Positions 41,949 through 49,949 of a stretch of DNA of 64,000 nt are shown here, piece by piece. Within the stretch, counting starts at the first letter, position 1, and the number at the start of each line of letters is the position of its first letter. Origin of the DNA: F-183 sp964627455 (GTDB taxonomy: Bacteria > Acidobacteriota > Terriglobia > Bryobacterales > Bryobacteraceae); the NCBI GenBank assembly GCA_964627455.1, contig CAZVKC010000017.1, forward strand, positions 42,983 to 106,982, in the 5' to 3' direction. The notes under the pieces were generated by a model. The model did not search any database and had not been told where the DNA came from. It saw only the letters and a list, made by a program, of their open reading frames with translations. Position numbers and translations under genes: made by a program.

Positions 41949-42989
41949 TCAGGGCAGGAATCGCCGGATCCGCAAGTTCCGGAATCTAACTTCCGTAAAG
42001 TGATACTGCAAAACAATTGGACTCGGCAGCGGCACGTCAACCGGATACTCACTGGTCTTGATGCCGTTCAACCAATGCTCTACTCGCTCGGGCGTAACAC
42101 GGATGCGGGCGTCATTCCACTCACCAATCGGTCTCGCTACGGACTTCTCCACGGCAGTTACTCCGTACAGCGCGCCCGATCGCTGCCGGGGATCGACCCG
42201 CGCGCCTGGGTCGCCGTTGTCGTCCGCAATTTGGTACTCCAGCCCGATCGCCTGCGCGAGCAGGCGATAGATCAGGCCGGAATTGGCGCCTTCCATGACC
42301 CTCCACTCGAATCTGAGGTCGAAATTGGTGAACTCCTGTCGCGTCCGCAGAGAGACGATCGGCACCCCTGGGCCTCTGGGAACGGTGGCCAACGCGCCGT
42401 CCACGATGCGCCAACTCCTGGGTACTTCTTCCCCGGAAGGACTCATCCAGCCGTGGAATGATTTGCCATCGAACAGACTGCTCCACCCCTCGGCCCGCTC
42501 TTCTGCGGTGAGAAGTCCGGCTGCTTCGACTGGGGCAGCGGCGTCTGCCTTCGCTCGTACCACCCCCTCCAGCAATCCCTCACGCCAACTGGTCACTCTC
42601 CACCCGGCGGCTTCCTGCTTCATGGTCAGGTCGAGGATTCCGGATTCGCTCGGCGGCGGTGCATCGGGACAACGCCGCAACGCCACGACATACGCCACTT
42701 CGCCGGTAATCATCTGGATATGACGGACATAGAGAGCGCAGGATTTGCGCGCGCCAAGAATACCGGTCGCTCCAGGCCGATTGATGTCCACTTCCGCGCC
42801 ATTGGGAAGATAGAACTTTCCGTCCTTGCTATAAAGCTGGCGGACAGCATCGAGATCCCCCCGATGAATGGCGTCGAATAGGGTTTTGACAGAGGTCTCT
42901 ACCGCAGAGGTTTCCAGGTGGTGAGTCTGAGCGTTCGCCAAGCCCACAAGCAGGGACGCCAGCAGAGGCAGCCTTAGAGGAAACGGCAT
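41949..42989 (-). CDS. Exported SnoaL-like/DUF1080 (3-keto-disaccharide hydrolase type) protein
   Basis: 346 residues from ATG 42989, which starts a clean signal peptide (MPFPLRLPLLASLLVGLANAQ); a TTG 33 bases upstream is possible. Residues about 25-140 look like a nuclear-transport-factor-2/SnoaL domain (SVKTLFDAIHRGDLDAVRQLYSKDGKF). Residues about 165-345 are the DUF1080 concanavalin-like domain: WSSLFDGKSFHGWMS, NFDLRFEWRVMEGANSGLIYR, EYQIADDNGDP, GEWNDARIRVTPERVEHWLNG. DUF1080 enzymes have been linked to 3-keto-glycoside cleavage. The two-domain fusion is unusual. Lower-GC codon choice than its neighbours is noticeable. Confidence 0.82.
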   Translation of the reverse strand: MPFPLRLPLLASLLVGLANAQTHHLETSAVETSVKTLFDAIHRGDLDAVRQLYSKDGKFYLPNGAEVDINRPGATGILGARKSCALYVRHIQMITGEVAYVVALRRCPDAPPPSESGILDLTMKQEAAGWRVTSWREGLLEGVVRAKADAAAPVEAAGLLTAEERAEGWSSLFDGKSFHGWMSPSGEEVPRSWRIVDGALATVPRGPGVPIVSLRTRQEFTNFDLRFEWRVMEGANSGLIYRLLAQAIGLEYQIADDNGDPGARVDPRQRSGALYGVTAVEKSVARPIGEWNDARIRVTPERVEHWLNGIKTSEYPVDVPLPSPIVLQYHFTEVRFRNLRIRRFLP

Positions 42990-43039
42990 CTGCGCAAGTC
43001 TAGCAGGAATCTCGCCCGGCAACTGAGAAGCAACCGCAC

Positions 43040-46000
43040 CTACTCAGGGGACGCCTCAGCCGTATCCGCCGCCGTAAAGTACGCGGCGTCCGGATGGTGG
43101 AACACGACTGCGCTCACCGACGCCTCGGGATCCATCATCATCCCGTCCGTCAACTGCACGCCGATCTCCTCCGGCCGCAGGAGCTTGAAGATCCCCTGCT
43201 GGTCATCGAGGTTGGGACACGCCGGATATCCGGGACTGTACCGCTTGCCGCGATAGCGCGACGTGAACCGCTCCTGCATCGTCATCGACGCGGGATCCGG
43301 GAAACCCCAGTCCTCGCGGATCCGCCGGTGCAGCCATTCCGCCGTGCCTTCCGCCGTCTCGATCGCCAGCGCCTGCAGCGCGTGCGCCTTCAGGAACTCG
43401 CCCTTCGCCTTCGCCGCTTCGCTCTGCTCGCGCACACCCTCACCGGCCGTCACCACGAACATCGCGATGTGATCCCGCGGCGCCAGAACATAGTCCGACA
43501 AACACAAGCCATCGGCCTTCGGCTGCCGCCCATAACGGAACGTATGCACGCGGTTCGAACCGCTCTCGTCGTACAGGTGAATCGAGTTCCCGTCGCGCTC
43601 CGCCGCAAAGAACTGCCACACCGCGCGGACCTTCATGAACCGCCGCGCTTCCTGCTTCACGTCTTCGATCGCGTGATACAGTTCCAGCGCCTTGGCGTCG
43701 CGCTCCGCCAGCATCTTTTCAAAGTTGCCTTTGAAACCCATGTGCCGTCCGTAGAGCATGAACGGGTTGATGTAGCTCCACACCTCGTCCAACTGAGGCA
43801 CATCGCGAACCCGCCGCTCGAGATACGGAACCGCCGGAACCGGGATATCGACGCGCACCTTGCTGCTGCGAGTCGTCGAGAACGGTACGGCCTCTTCGGC
43901 AGGACGCTCGAATCCCGCGCCCTTCTCGACGAAGACGTGCTCTTTCAGCACGCGCTCCCGCAATGCCGGATCCATGATCTCGTTCATCAGCCGCAAGCCC
44001 GTCATCGCGTCCTTGGCGTAGAACGTCGGAGCCTGATACGCAGGACCAATCTTCGTATACGTGTACTTCTCGCTCAGCGCCGCGCCGCCCACCAGCAGTG
44101 GGACCTCGATGCCGGACTCGCGCAGATCCTCGCCCGTGATCACCATCTGCTGCGCGCTCTTCACCAGCAGCCCCGACAATCCGATGGCGTCCGGCTTGTG
44201 TTCGCGATAGCCCTTAATGAGGTCCTCCGGCGGAACCTTGATGCCGAGGTTGATCACCTGATAGCCGTTATTCGCCAGGATGATCTCGACCAGGTTCTTG
44301 CCGATATCGTGGACATCGCCCTTCACCGTCGCAAGCAACACCTTGCCCCGGCTCGAACTCTCGCTCTTCTCCATGAACTGCTCGAGATGCGCCACCGCCG
44401 CCTTCATCGCTTCGGCCGATTGCAGCACTTCGGCGACAATCAGTTCGTTGTTGTTGAACATCCGGCCGACCGTCGACATGCCGCCCATCAACTGCCCGTT
44501 GATGATATCGAGCGGCGCCGCGCCTTCGGCCAGTTTCAGGTCGAGATCTGCGATCAGCCCGTCTTTGCTGCCTTCGATGATGTAGTTCGCAAGCCGCTCA
44601 TCGAGCGGCAACTCTGCGGCCTTCTTCTTTTCCTTCTTGCCGGCCTTGCGGAAGTAATCCGTGATCGCCGCGATATGAAACTGGTTCGCCGCGATCTTCT
44701 GTTCGCGCGTCTGCTGCCGCCAGTCCTCCGGGACACCCGGCTCGTGCGGCTTGTTGAACAACAAGTTCTCCGCCAGCGTGCGCTCTTCCACCGGAATCGA
44801 CGCGAACCGCTCCAGCTTCTCGCTGTTCACGATCGCCAGATCCAAACCCGCCTTCGTGCAGTGATACAGGAAGACCGAATTCACGACCTCGCGAGCCGAC
44901 GCCGGCAATCCGAACGAGATGTTCGACACGCCCAACACCGTCTTCACGTACGGAATCGACGACTTGATCAGCCGTAACGCTTCGATCGTTTCCACCGCGC
45001 CGCCGATGTAATTCTCATCGCCGGTCGCGCACGGGAACACCAGCGGATCGATGATGATGTCCTCGACCGGAATCTCGTACTTCGTCGTCGCCAGTTCCAC
45101 CGACCGCTGCGCCACCGCCAGCTTGCGCTCTCGCGTGAACGCCTGCGCCTGCACCTTGTCTTCGTCGATCGTCCCGATGATCAGCGCCGCACCGTACGCC
45201 TTCACGATCGGACACATGATCTCGAACTTCTCTTCGCCGTCTTCGAGGTTGATCGAGTTGATGATCGCCTTGCCCTGGCAATACGTGAGCGCCAGTTCGA
45301 CGGCCTTCGGATCCGTCGTATCGATCATGATCGGCGCTTTGATCTTCGAGATCAGCAGCTCATAGAACTGCGGAATATCCTTGATCTCTTCGCGATCCGT
45401 GGACTGCAGGCATACGTCGACGATATGCGCGCCATTGCGGACCTGCCGCTTGCCGATATCCGTCGCCTCTTCCCACTTCTCCTGCGCGATCATGTCCTTG
45501 AACAGCCGCGAACCAATCACGTTGGTGCGTTCGCCCACGATGAGCGGACGGTTCGAATCCTCGGCTTCCACCAGTTCGATGCCGCTGTAATAAGACCTCT
45601 TCGGCTTGTTGCCGGTCTCCCGCGGCTTCTTGCCCTGCACCATCTGCGCAATCGCCGCAATGTGATCGGGCGTGGTGCCGCAGCAGCCGCCGACGATATT
45701 CAGCCAGCCGTGATCCGCGAACTTCTCGAGTTGCGCCGCGAGCGTCGCCGGCGTCTCCTCGTACTTGCCCTCGACGTTCGGCAGGCCCGCGTTCGGATAG
45801 CACGACAGCCGCGTGTTCGACATTTCGCTGATCGTGCGGATGTGATCGGTCATGAACTCAGGACCCGTCGCGCAGTTCAACCCGAACGCCAGCAGATTCA
45901 TGTGTGACACCGACGAATACAGCGCGTCCGCCGCCTGTCCGCCGAGCATCGTACCGGTCGTCTCAATCGTGCCCGACACAATCACCGGGATCTTGAAGCC

Positions 46001-46567
46001 GAGTTCGCGATCCAGTTTCTGGATCCCCAGCAACGCCGCTTTAATGTTGCGCGTATCCTGGCACGTCTCAACCAGCAGCAAGTCCGCGCCGCCGGCCATC
46101 AGTCCCTTGGCCTGCAGATAAAAGCCGTCCACCAGTTCTTGGAAGGTGGTGTTTCTGGTGATCGAGATCGCGCGTGTCGTCGGCCCGATCGAACCAGCCA
46201 CCCAGCGCGGCCGGCCTGCCACAGAATACTCATCCGCTGCCTGTCGCGCCAACTCCGCCGCCACTTTGTTGATCTCGTGGATCCGGTCCTGCAATCCGAA
46301 TTCACCCAACGTAATGGTGTGGCCGCCGAACGAGTTGGTTTCGACCATGTCCGCGCCCGCCGCATAGTATTTGCGGTGGATGTCGAGGATCCAGTCCGGA
46401 TGCGTGAACAACATGTTTTCCGAGCAATTCTCGAACGCAGGACCACCCCAGTCCTCGACAGTCGGGTGATGCTGCTGGATCATCGTGCCCATCGCTCCGT
46501 CGAGTACGACGATGCGGGTAGCGAGGGCGTCCAGTAACGCCTGTTGGCGGTGTTCAAAACTGCTCAT
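43040..46567 (-). CDS. metH: Cobalamin-dependent methionine synthase
   Basis: Full-length 1175-residue MetH with all four modules. The homocysteine domain (1-330) has IVVLDGAMGTMIQ and the zinc cysteines in NCATGPEFM and GGCCGTTPDHIAA. The pterin domain (about 340-620) has IVGERTNVIGS and ECATGDENYIGG-like VFPCATGDEN. The cobalamin domains (about 640-880) have the axial histidine in GDVHDIGKNLVEIIL. The C-terminal reactivation domain (about 920-1160) has the RKGKRYSPGYPACP-type SAM loop. It transfers methyl from 5-methyl-THF to homocysteine. No cobalamin riboswitch is recognised in the 71-base upstream gap. Reactivation needs a flavoprotein reductase not encoded here. Confidence 0.97.
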   Translation of the reverse strand: MSSFEHRQQALLDALATRIVVLDGAMGTMIQQHHPTVEDWGGPAFENCSENMLFTHPDWILDIHRKYYAAGADMVETNSFGGHTITLGEFGLQDRIHEINKVAAELARQAADEYSVAGRPRWVAGSIGPTTRAISITRNTTFQELVDGFYLQAKGLMAGGADLLLVETCQDTRNIKAALLGIQKLDRELGFKIPVIVSGTIETTGTMLGGQAADALYSSVSHMNLLAFGLNCATGPEFMTDHIRTISEMSNTRLSCYPNAGLPNVEGKYEETPATLAAQLEKFADHGWLNIVGGCCGTTPDHIAAIAQMVQGKKPRETGNKPKRSYYSGIELVEAEDSNRPLIVGERTNVIGSRLFKDMIAQEKWEEATDIGKRQVRNGAHIVDVCLQSTDREEIKDIPQFYELLISKIKAPIMIDTTDPKAVELALTYCQGKAIINSINLEDGEEKFEIMCPIVKAYGAALIIGTIDEDKVQAQAFTRERKLAVAQRSVELATTKYEIPVEDIIIDPLVFPCATGDENYIGGAVETIEALRLIKSSIPYVKTVLGVSNISFGLPASAREVVNSVFLYHCTKAGLDLAIVNSEKLERFASIPVEERTLAENLLFNKPHEPGVPEDWRQQTREQKIAANQFHIAAITDYFRKAGKKEKKKAAELPLDERLANYIIEGSKDGLIADLDLKLAEGAAPLDIINGQLMGGMSTVGRMFNNNELIVAEVLQSAEAMKAAVAHLEQFMEKSESSSRGKVLLATVKGDVHDIGKNLVEIILANNGYQVINLGIKVPPEDLIKGYREHKPDAIGLSGLLVKSAQQMVITGEDLRESGIEVPLLVGGAALSEKYTYTKIGPAYQAPTFYAKDAMTGLRLMNEIMDPALRERVLKEHVFVEKGAGFERPAEEAVPFSTTRSSKVRVDIPVPAVPYLERRVRDVPQLDEVWSYINPFMLYGRHMGFKGNFEKMLAERDAKALELYHAIEDVKQEARRFMKVRAVWQFFAAERDGNSIHLYDESGSNRVHTFRYGRQPKADGLCLSDYVLAPRDHIAMFVVTAGEGVREQSEAAKAKGEFLKAHALQALAIETAEGTAEWLHRRIREDWGFPDPASMTMQERFTSRYRGKRYSPGYPACPNLDDQQGIFKLLRPEEIGVQLTDGMMMDPEASVSAVVFHHPDAAYFTAADTAEASPE

Positions 46568-46581
46568 GTTGGATATCAGAA

Positions 46582-46616
46582 ACGGGGTCGAACGGGATTA
46601 CGAACGGGGGATCCCC
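46582..46616. repeat. Three AACGGG repeats and a palindrome upstream of metH
   Basis: AACGGGG (46581-), AACGGGA (46591-) and AACGGGG (46603-) recur at about 10-base spacing, close to one helical turn, and end in the palindrome GGGGATCCCC (46607-46616). They lie 15-50 bases upstream of the metH start on the opposite strand sense. This could be an operator for a regulator of metH; no known motif is matched. Confidence 0.35.
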
Positions 46617-46638
46617 GCCGCGTATCTTCATGATAGCG

Positions 46639-47325
46639 TTATTGAAAATACCGCGGCACGGAAAACTCGTGAACCCGCCCGAATCCGAGCTGATTGGCGG
46701 AATCCTCCAGTCGAACCACCGGACCGAACAACCCGTGCAGCACCGTCACCGTCGGCCCCTCGTACTGCCACCCTGCGTCGGACCACTGGTAATTGACGCC
46801 CGCCTTCACGCCAACACCCAACAACCGCGCGACCGCCAGCAGGAACCGGATCCCTGTAGACGATTGCAGCGTCTGCTCTTCGCTGCCCCATCCGCTGCCA
46901 CCCTGCAATTGTCCCTGCGGATACTCGACCCGCCGCTCGACGATGTCGTTGTTGAAACCCCTGATATTCCTGACCACCGGATCCGGCAGAAACGAACTAG
47001 CCACACCGCATCCGTGGATCTCGACCGTTGCGTGCTGCCGGTCATTCCGAACCAGTCCCCGCAGCCCCGCCAGTTGCCCCACGGTTCCATAGTGCAGCCC
47101 CTCGCCCATTTGCATGTGTCCCGCGGATCCATGCGAAACAAGCCGGATGAGTGTGCAGGGGCGCGGCGGATTCCGCCGGGCGTCCGCGACCATTTCCGCC
47201 AGCCGCCGCGGCTGCGATCCCATCCAGGTCGTGGCGTCAACCACCCGGTTCTGCGCGGAATTCGCAGGTACGGCAGTAAATCCTCCAAGAGGTGGCCGCC
47301 GGTCCACCAGCCATAAGATTCCCAT
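46639..47325 (-). CDS. DUF4347-like single-domain protein
   Basis: 228 residues. The frame was chosen among overlapping ones because it shows a domain pattern: ILWLVDRRPPLGGFTAVP, a mid segment CTLIRLVSHGSAGHMQMGEGLHYGTVG and ATVEIHGCGVASSFLPDP. The S-H-G-x-x-G ... G-C-x-V-A combination is that of DUF4347, a Rossmann-like module usually at the N-terminus of giant adhesins and caspase-like in general plan (His in SHG, Cys in GC). Here it stands alone, with no signal peptide. The C-terminal third is unassigned. Divergent from kdsC. Function unknown; a peptidase-like activity is possible but unproven. Confidence 0.6.
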   Translation of the reverse strand: MGILWLVDRRPPLGGFTAVPANSAQNRVVDATTWMGSQPRRLAEMVADARRNPPRPCTLIRLVSHGSAGHMQMGEGLHYGTVGQLAGLRGLVRNDRQHATVEIHGCGVASSFLPDPVVRNIRGFNNDIVERRVEYPQGQLQGGSGWGSEEQTLQSSTGIRFLLAVARLLGVGVKAGVNYQWSDAGWQYEGPTVTVLHGLFGPVVRLEDSANQLGFGRVHEFSVPRYFQ

Positions 47326-47415
47326 GTCTCAGTCCAATATCGTCCCACGCGCAGACGCTCTATAGACAGGCTCACGAACTTGGAAAACCCCGCCCCATCC
47401 TGTTACAACGATCAA

Positions 47416-47958
47416 ATGGATCCTCTCGTACAAGCAGCGGCCGCCCGCGTCAAGGTGCTGCTGATGGATGTCGACGGCGTACTCACCGACGGCCGTCTCT
47501 ACAACATCCAGATGGCCGACGGCAGCATGGCCGAAACCAAAGGCTTCGATTCCCAGGACGGTATCGGCCTGCAGTGGTTGAGCTGGTATGGCGTCAAGAC
47601 CGGCGTCATCAGCGGCCGCAACTCCCCGGCGACCGTCGAACGCGCCCGCCAAACTAAGATGACCTACGTTTACCAGGGCCACATCGAAAAGATCCCGATC
47701 CTCGAAGAGATCATGAAGGACGCCGGCGTGGCCAAAGATGACGTTGCCTACGTCGGCGACGACCTCACCGATATCGTCTGCATGCGCCGCGTCGGATTCG
47801 CCGTCGCCACCGCCAACGCCCGCAAGGAAGTGAAGGCCGCCGCGCAGTACATCACCGAGGTCCCCGGCGGATCCGGCGCCATTCGCGAAGTCGTGGAAGT
47901 CATCCTCAAGGCCAAAGGCCTCTGGCCTGAGATCCAGAAGAAATACGAAATCCTATGA
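47416..47958 (+). CDS. kdsC: 3-deoxy-D-manno-octulosonate 8-phosphate phosphatase
   Basis: 180 residues from ATG 47416; an in-frame ATG at 47380 is less likely because it adds an unconserved tail. HAD-superfamily phosphatase of the KdsC type: nucleophile and acid/base aspartates in LLMDVDGVLTDGRLYN, the GIGLQWLSWYGVKTGVISGR segment, Lys in GHIEKIPIL and the metal-binding AYVGDDLTDI. The subunit is small and lacks a cap, as in the tetrameric enzymes. It removes phosphate from KDO-8-phosphate for lipopolysaccharide core assembly. Its stop overlaps the ACT-protein start (ATGA). Confidence 0.93.
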   Translation: MDPLVQAAAARVKVLLMDVDGVLTDGRLYNIQMADGSMAETKGFDSQDGIGLQWLSWYGVKTGVISGRNSPATVERARQTKMTYVYQGHIEKIPILEEIMKDAGVAKDDVAYVGDDLTDIVCMRRVGFAVATANARKEVKAAAQYITEVPGGSGAIREVVEVILKAKGLWPEIQKKYEIL

Positions 47959-48611
47959 GCGAAAAACTCGGGGTCTTAGTCCGCGCCGCCTCCGGCCCCG
48001 GCGTGCTGCACCGCCTCACCGGCGTCATCGCCGATCACCAGGGCGACATCACACTCGTCGAGATCATCGACCAGAAGAGCCCGGAAACCCGCATCTACTT
48101 CGAGATCGACCTCCCCGGTCCCGTCGACACGCTGCTCGCCGATTTGAAGAAACCGGATATCGTCCGCGACGTCCAGCAAGTCAAGACCATGCAGAAGGTC
48201 TACGGCAAGCGCATCATTATCATGGGCGGCGGCGCGCAGGTTGGCCAGGTGGCCATCGGCGCGATCTCCGAAGCGGATCGTCACAACATCCGCGGCGAGC
48301 ATATTTCCGTCGACACCATTCCGCTCGTGGGCGAGCAACAACTCGCCGACGCGGTTCGCGCCTGTGCCCGGCTGCCCCGCGCCAAGGCCCTGGTGCTAGC
48401 AGGCTCGATCATGGGCGGAGAAATCGAACAAGCGGTGCGCGAAGTCCGTAGTCAGGGTTTGCTGGTGGTTTCGCTGAACATGGCGGGCTCGGTGCCGGAA
48501 GCCGCGGACCTCGTCGTCACCGACCCGGTGCAAGCCGGCGTGATGACGGTCATGGCTGTAGCCGACACCGCAAAGTTCACCGTAGACCGCCTGAAAGTCC
48601 GCGTGTTTTAG
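47955..48611 (+). CDS. ACT-domain protein with DUF5612-like C-terminal region
   Basis: 218 residues. An N-terminal ACT domain (1-75: VLVRAASGPGVLHRLTGVIADHQGDITLVEII) is followed by a Rossmann-like domain (about 85-215) with RIIIMGGGAQVGQVAIGAISEADRHNIRGEHISVDTIP and ALVLAGSIMGGEIEQAVRE. This matches the architecture described for methanogen DUF5612 proteins. ACT domains bind amino acids, so this may be a metabolite sensor. ATGA overlap with kdsC indicates translational coupling; a role in KDO or amino acid supply is unclear. Confidence 0.78.
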   Translation: MSEKLGVLVRAASGPGVLHRLTGVIADHQGDITLVEIIDQKSPETRIYFEIDLPGPVDTLLADLKKPDIVRDVQQVKTMQKVYGKRIIIMGGGAQVGQVAIGAISEADRHNIRGEHISVDTIPLVGEQQLADAVRACARLPRAKALVLAGSIMGGEIEQAVREVRSQGLLVVSLNMAGSVPEAADLVVTDPVQAGVMTVMAVADTAKFTVDRLKVRVF

Positions 48612-48618
48612 GTGGTGT

Positions 48619-48650
48619 AGGCTTGAGCCTGCGCGGGACTTCAGTCCCGC
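48619..48650. repeat. Two adjacent hairpins after the kdsC-ACT operon
   Basis: AGGCT-TG-AGCCT (48619-48630) is followed 2 bases later by GCGGGAC-TTCA-GTCCCGC (48633-48650). The pair resembles dispersed palindromic intergenic repeats common in some acidobacterial and other large genomes. It can also end transcription from the upstream operon. No second copy was found in this window by eye. Confidence 0.5.
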
Positions 48651-48674
48651 CAGCACACGAAGGAGAAGGTTGCA

Positions 48675-49928
48675 GTGTTCGACGACGAAGATGATGACAG
48701 TTCGTTTTTCGATGATGAAGGCGACGAAGAGGAAAGCGGCGACTTCGCAGAAGAAGACGAAGACGACGTAGAGTCCGGCGACGACGAAGACTACCCATCA
48801 GTTGCAGACGGCGGCGACGACGACATCGAAAACCTCGTCGACGATGACGTATACGCGACGGCTGACGAATACCCCGACGCCGCTGAAGAGGACTTCTGGG
48901 TCGACGAAGGCGACTGGTCTGTCGCCGACTACGAGCAATCCGCGGAAAACCTCTTCGGATCCCACGAGTACTTCGGCGACACCCTCGCGTCCCAACTCTC
49001 GGACCAGGGCTACTCCCTCTACAAGGACCCGGCCTTCGATCGCGTCTTCGAATCCATCGCCCCCGGCACGTCCGAAACACTTCACCTTTTCGAACGCAAC
49101 GGCCAGTTGAACGCCTTCGGCTTCGTACCGCTCGCGGTCCTCGAAGCCCTGCTCCTCCGTTACCCCGGCTTCGACTTCTCGGGACTCCGCACCGTCGTCC
49201 CCGACCTCGGCGGACGCGTCGAACCCCGGCCTCTGCCGCCGGAACTCGCCAAACTCCAGGAAGCCGACGCCGTGGACCTCCGCAAATACTGTTCCCCCGT
49301 CGGCGACCAGCGCCAGACCTCCCGCTGTTCCGCCTTCGCCTGGACCCACGCGCAGGAAATGTCCCAGCGCATCGTGCAAAACGACAGCACGCGTCTCTCG
49401 CCCAACTACACGATGCTCGGCATCCAGGAAATGCAGGGCGACGCACGCGACTTCCGCTACGCCTACAAAGGCGGTGAGGGATCCATCGGTGGTCCGGACC
49501 CCGGCAATGTCCTCCGCGAGCGCGGCACCTGTCGCCAGGATTTCTGGCCCGACGATTCCCCCAACCCGGTCGTCGACGAGCGCCATCTCGACCAGGACGC
49601 CGCCCAGCGCCGCCTGCCCGCGCTTCCGTATCCGATCGCAATCGACGACGTCCGCAAAGTGTTGACGGCCGGCATGCCCGTGCATCTCGCCATGAACACC
49701 GGCCGCCAGTTCTCGGAGATCGGCCGCGACGGCGTCGTGCACGTTTCCGAGGATCCGTGGGGCGACCATGGCCGCCACGCCATGCTCATCACCGGCTACA
49801 CCGGCAACTACTTCATCGTCAAGAATTCCTGGGGCACGAACTGGGGAGACAACGGCTACTGCTACATCCCCCGCCGCGTCCTCCAGGAATCCGACGCCGA
49901 ATTCGTGGCGGTGCTGATCGGCAAATAA
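48675..49928 (+). CDS. Papain-like (C1) cysteine protease with a very acidic N-terminal region
   Basis: 417 residues, GTG start with AAGGAGAAGG upstream. Residues 1-85 are about half Asp/Glu. Residues 90-195 are a globular linker or propeptide. The peptidase domain (198-417) has Q212 and catalytic C218 in SPVGDQRQTSRCSAFAW, the exact papain Q-x5-C spacing, histidine in HGRHAMLITGY and asparagine in KNSWGTNWGDNGYCYIP. The usual disulfide cysteine before the nucleophile is replaced by Ser. There is no signal peptide, so the protein is cytoplasmic unless exported otherwise. The acidic tract may be a pro-segment or a partner-binding tail. It stands next to unrecognised genes. Confidence 0.88.
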   Translation: MFDDEDDDSSFFDDEGDEEESGDFAEEDEDDVESGDDEDYPSVADGGDDDIENLVDDDVYATADEYPDAAEEDFWVDEGDWSVADYEQSAENLFGSHEYFGDTLASQLSDQGYSLYKDPAFDRVFESIAPGTSETLHLFERNGQLNAFGFVPLAVLEALLLRYPGFDFSGLRTVVPDLGGRVEPRPLPPELAKLQEADAVDLRKYCSPVGDQRQTSRCSAFAWTHAQEMSQRIVQNDSTRLSPNYTMLGIQEMQGDARDFRYAYKGGEGSIGGPDPGNVLRERGTCRQDFWPDDSPNPVVDERHLDQDAAQRRLPALPYPIAIDDVRKVLTAGMPVHLAMNTGRQFSEIGRDGVVHVSEDPWGDHGRHAMLITGYTGNYFIVKNSWGTNWGDNGYCYIPRRVLQESDAEFVAVLIGK

Positions 49929-49949
49929 GAACGCGGCGCACGGCAGGCC

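Noticed and set aside
43094..44977. 627-residue reading frame antisense to metH
   Set aside because: Shadow of metH; low-complexity Arg-rich composition and no domain.
46568..46638. Cobalamin riboswitch upstream of metH
   Set aside because: The gap is only 71 bases and shows no B12-box or adequate secondary structure.
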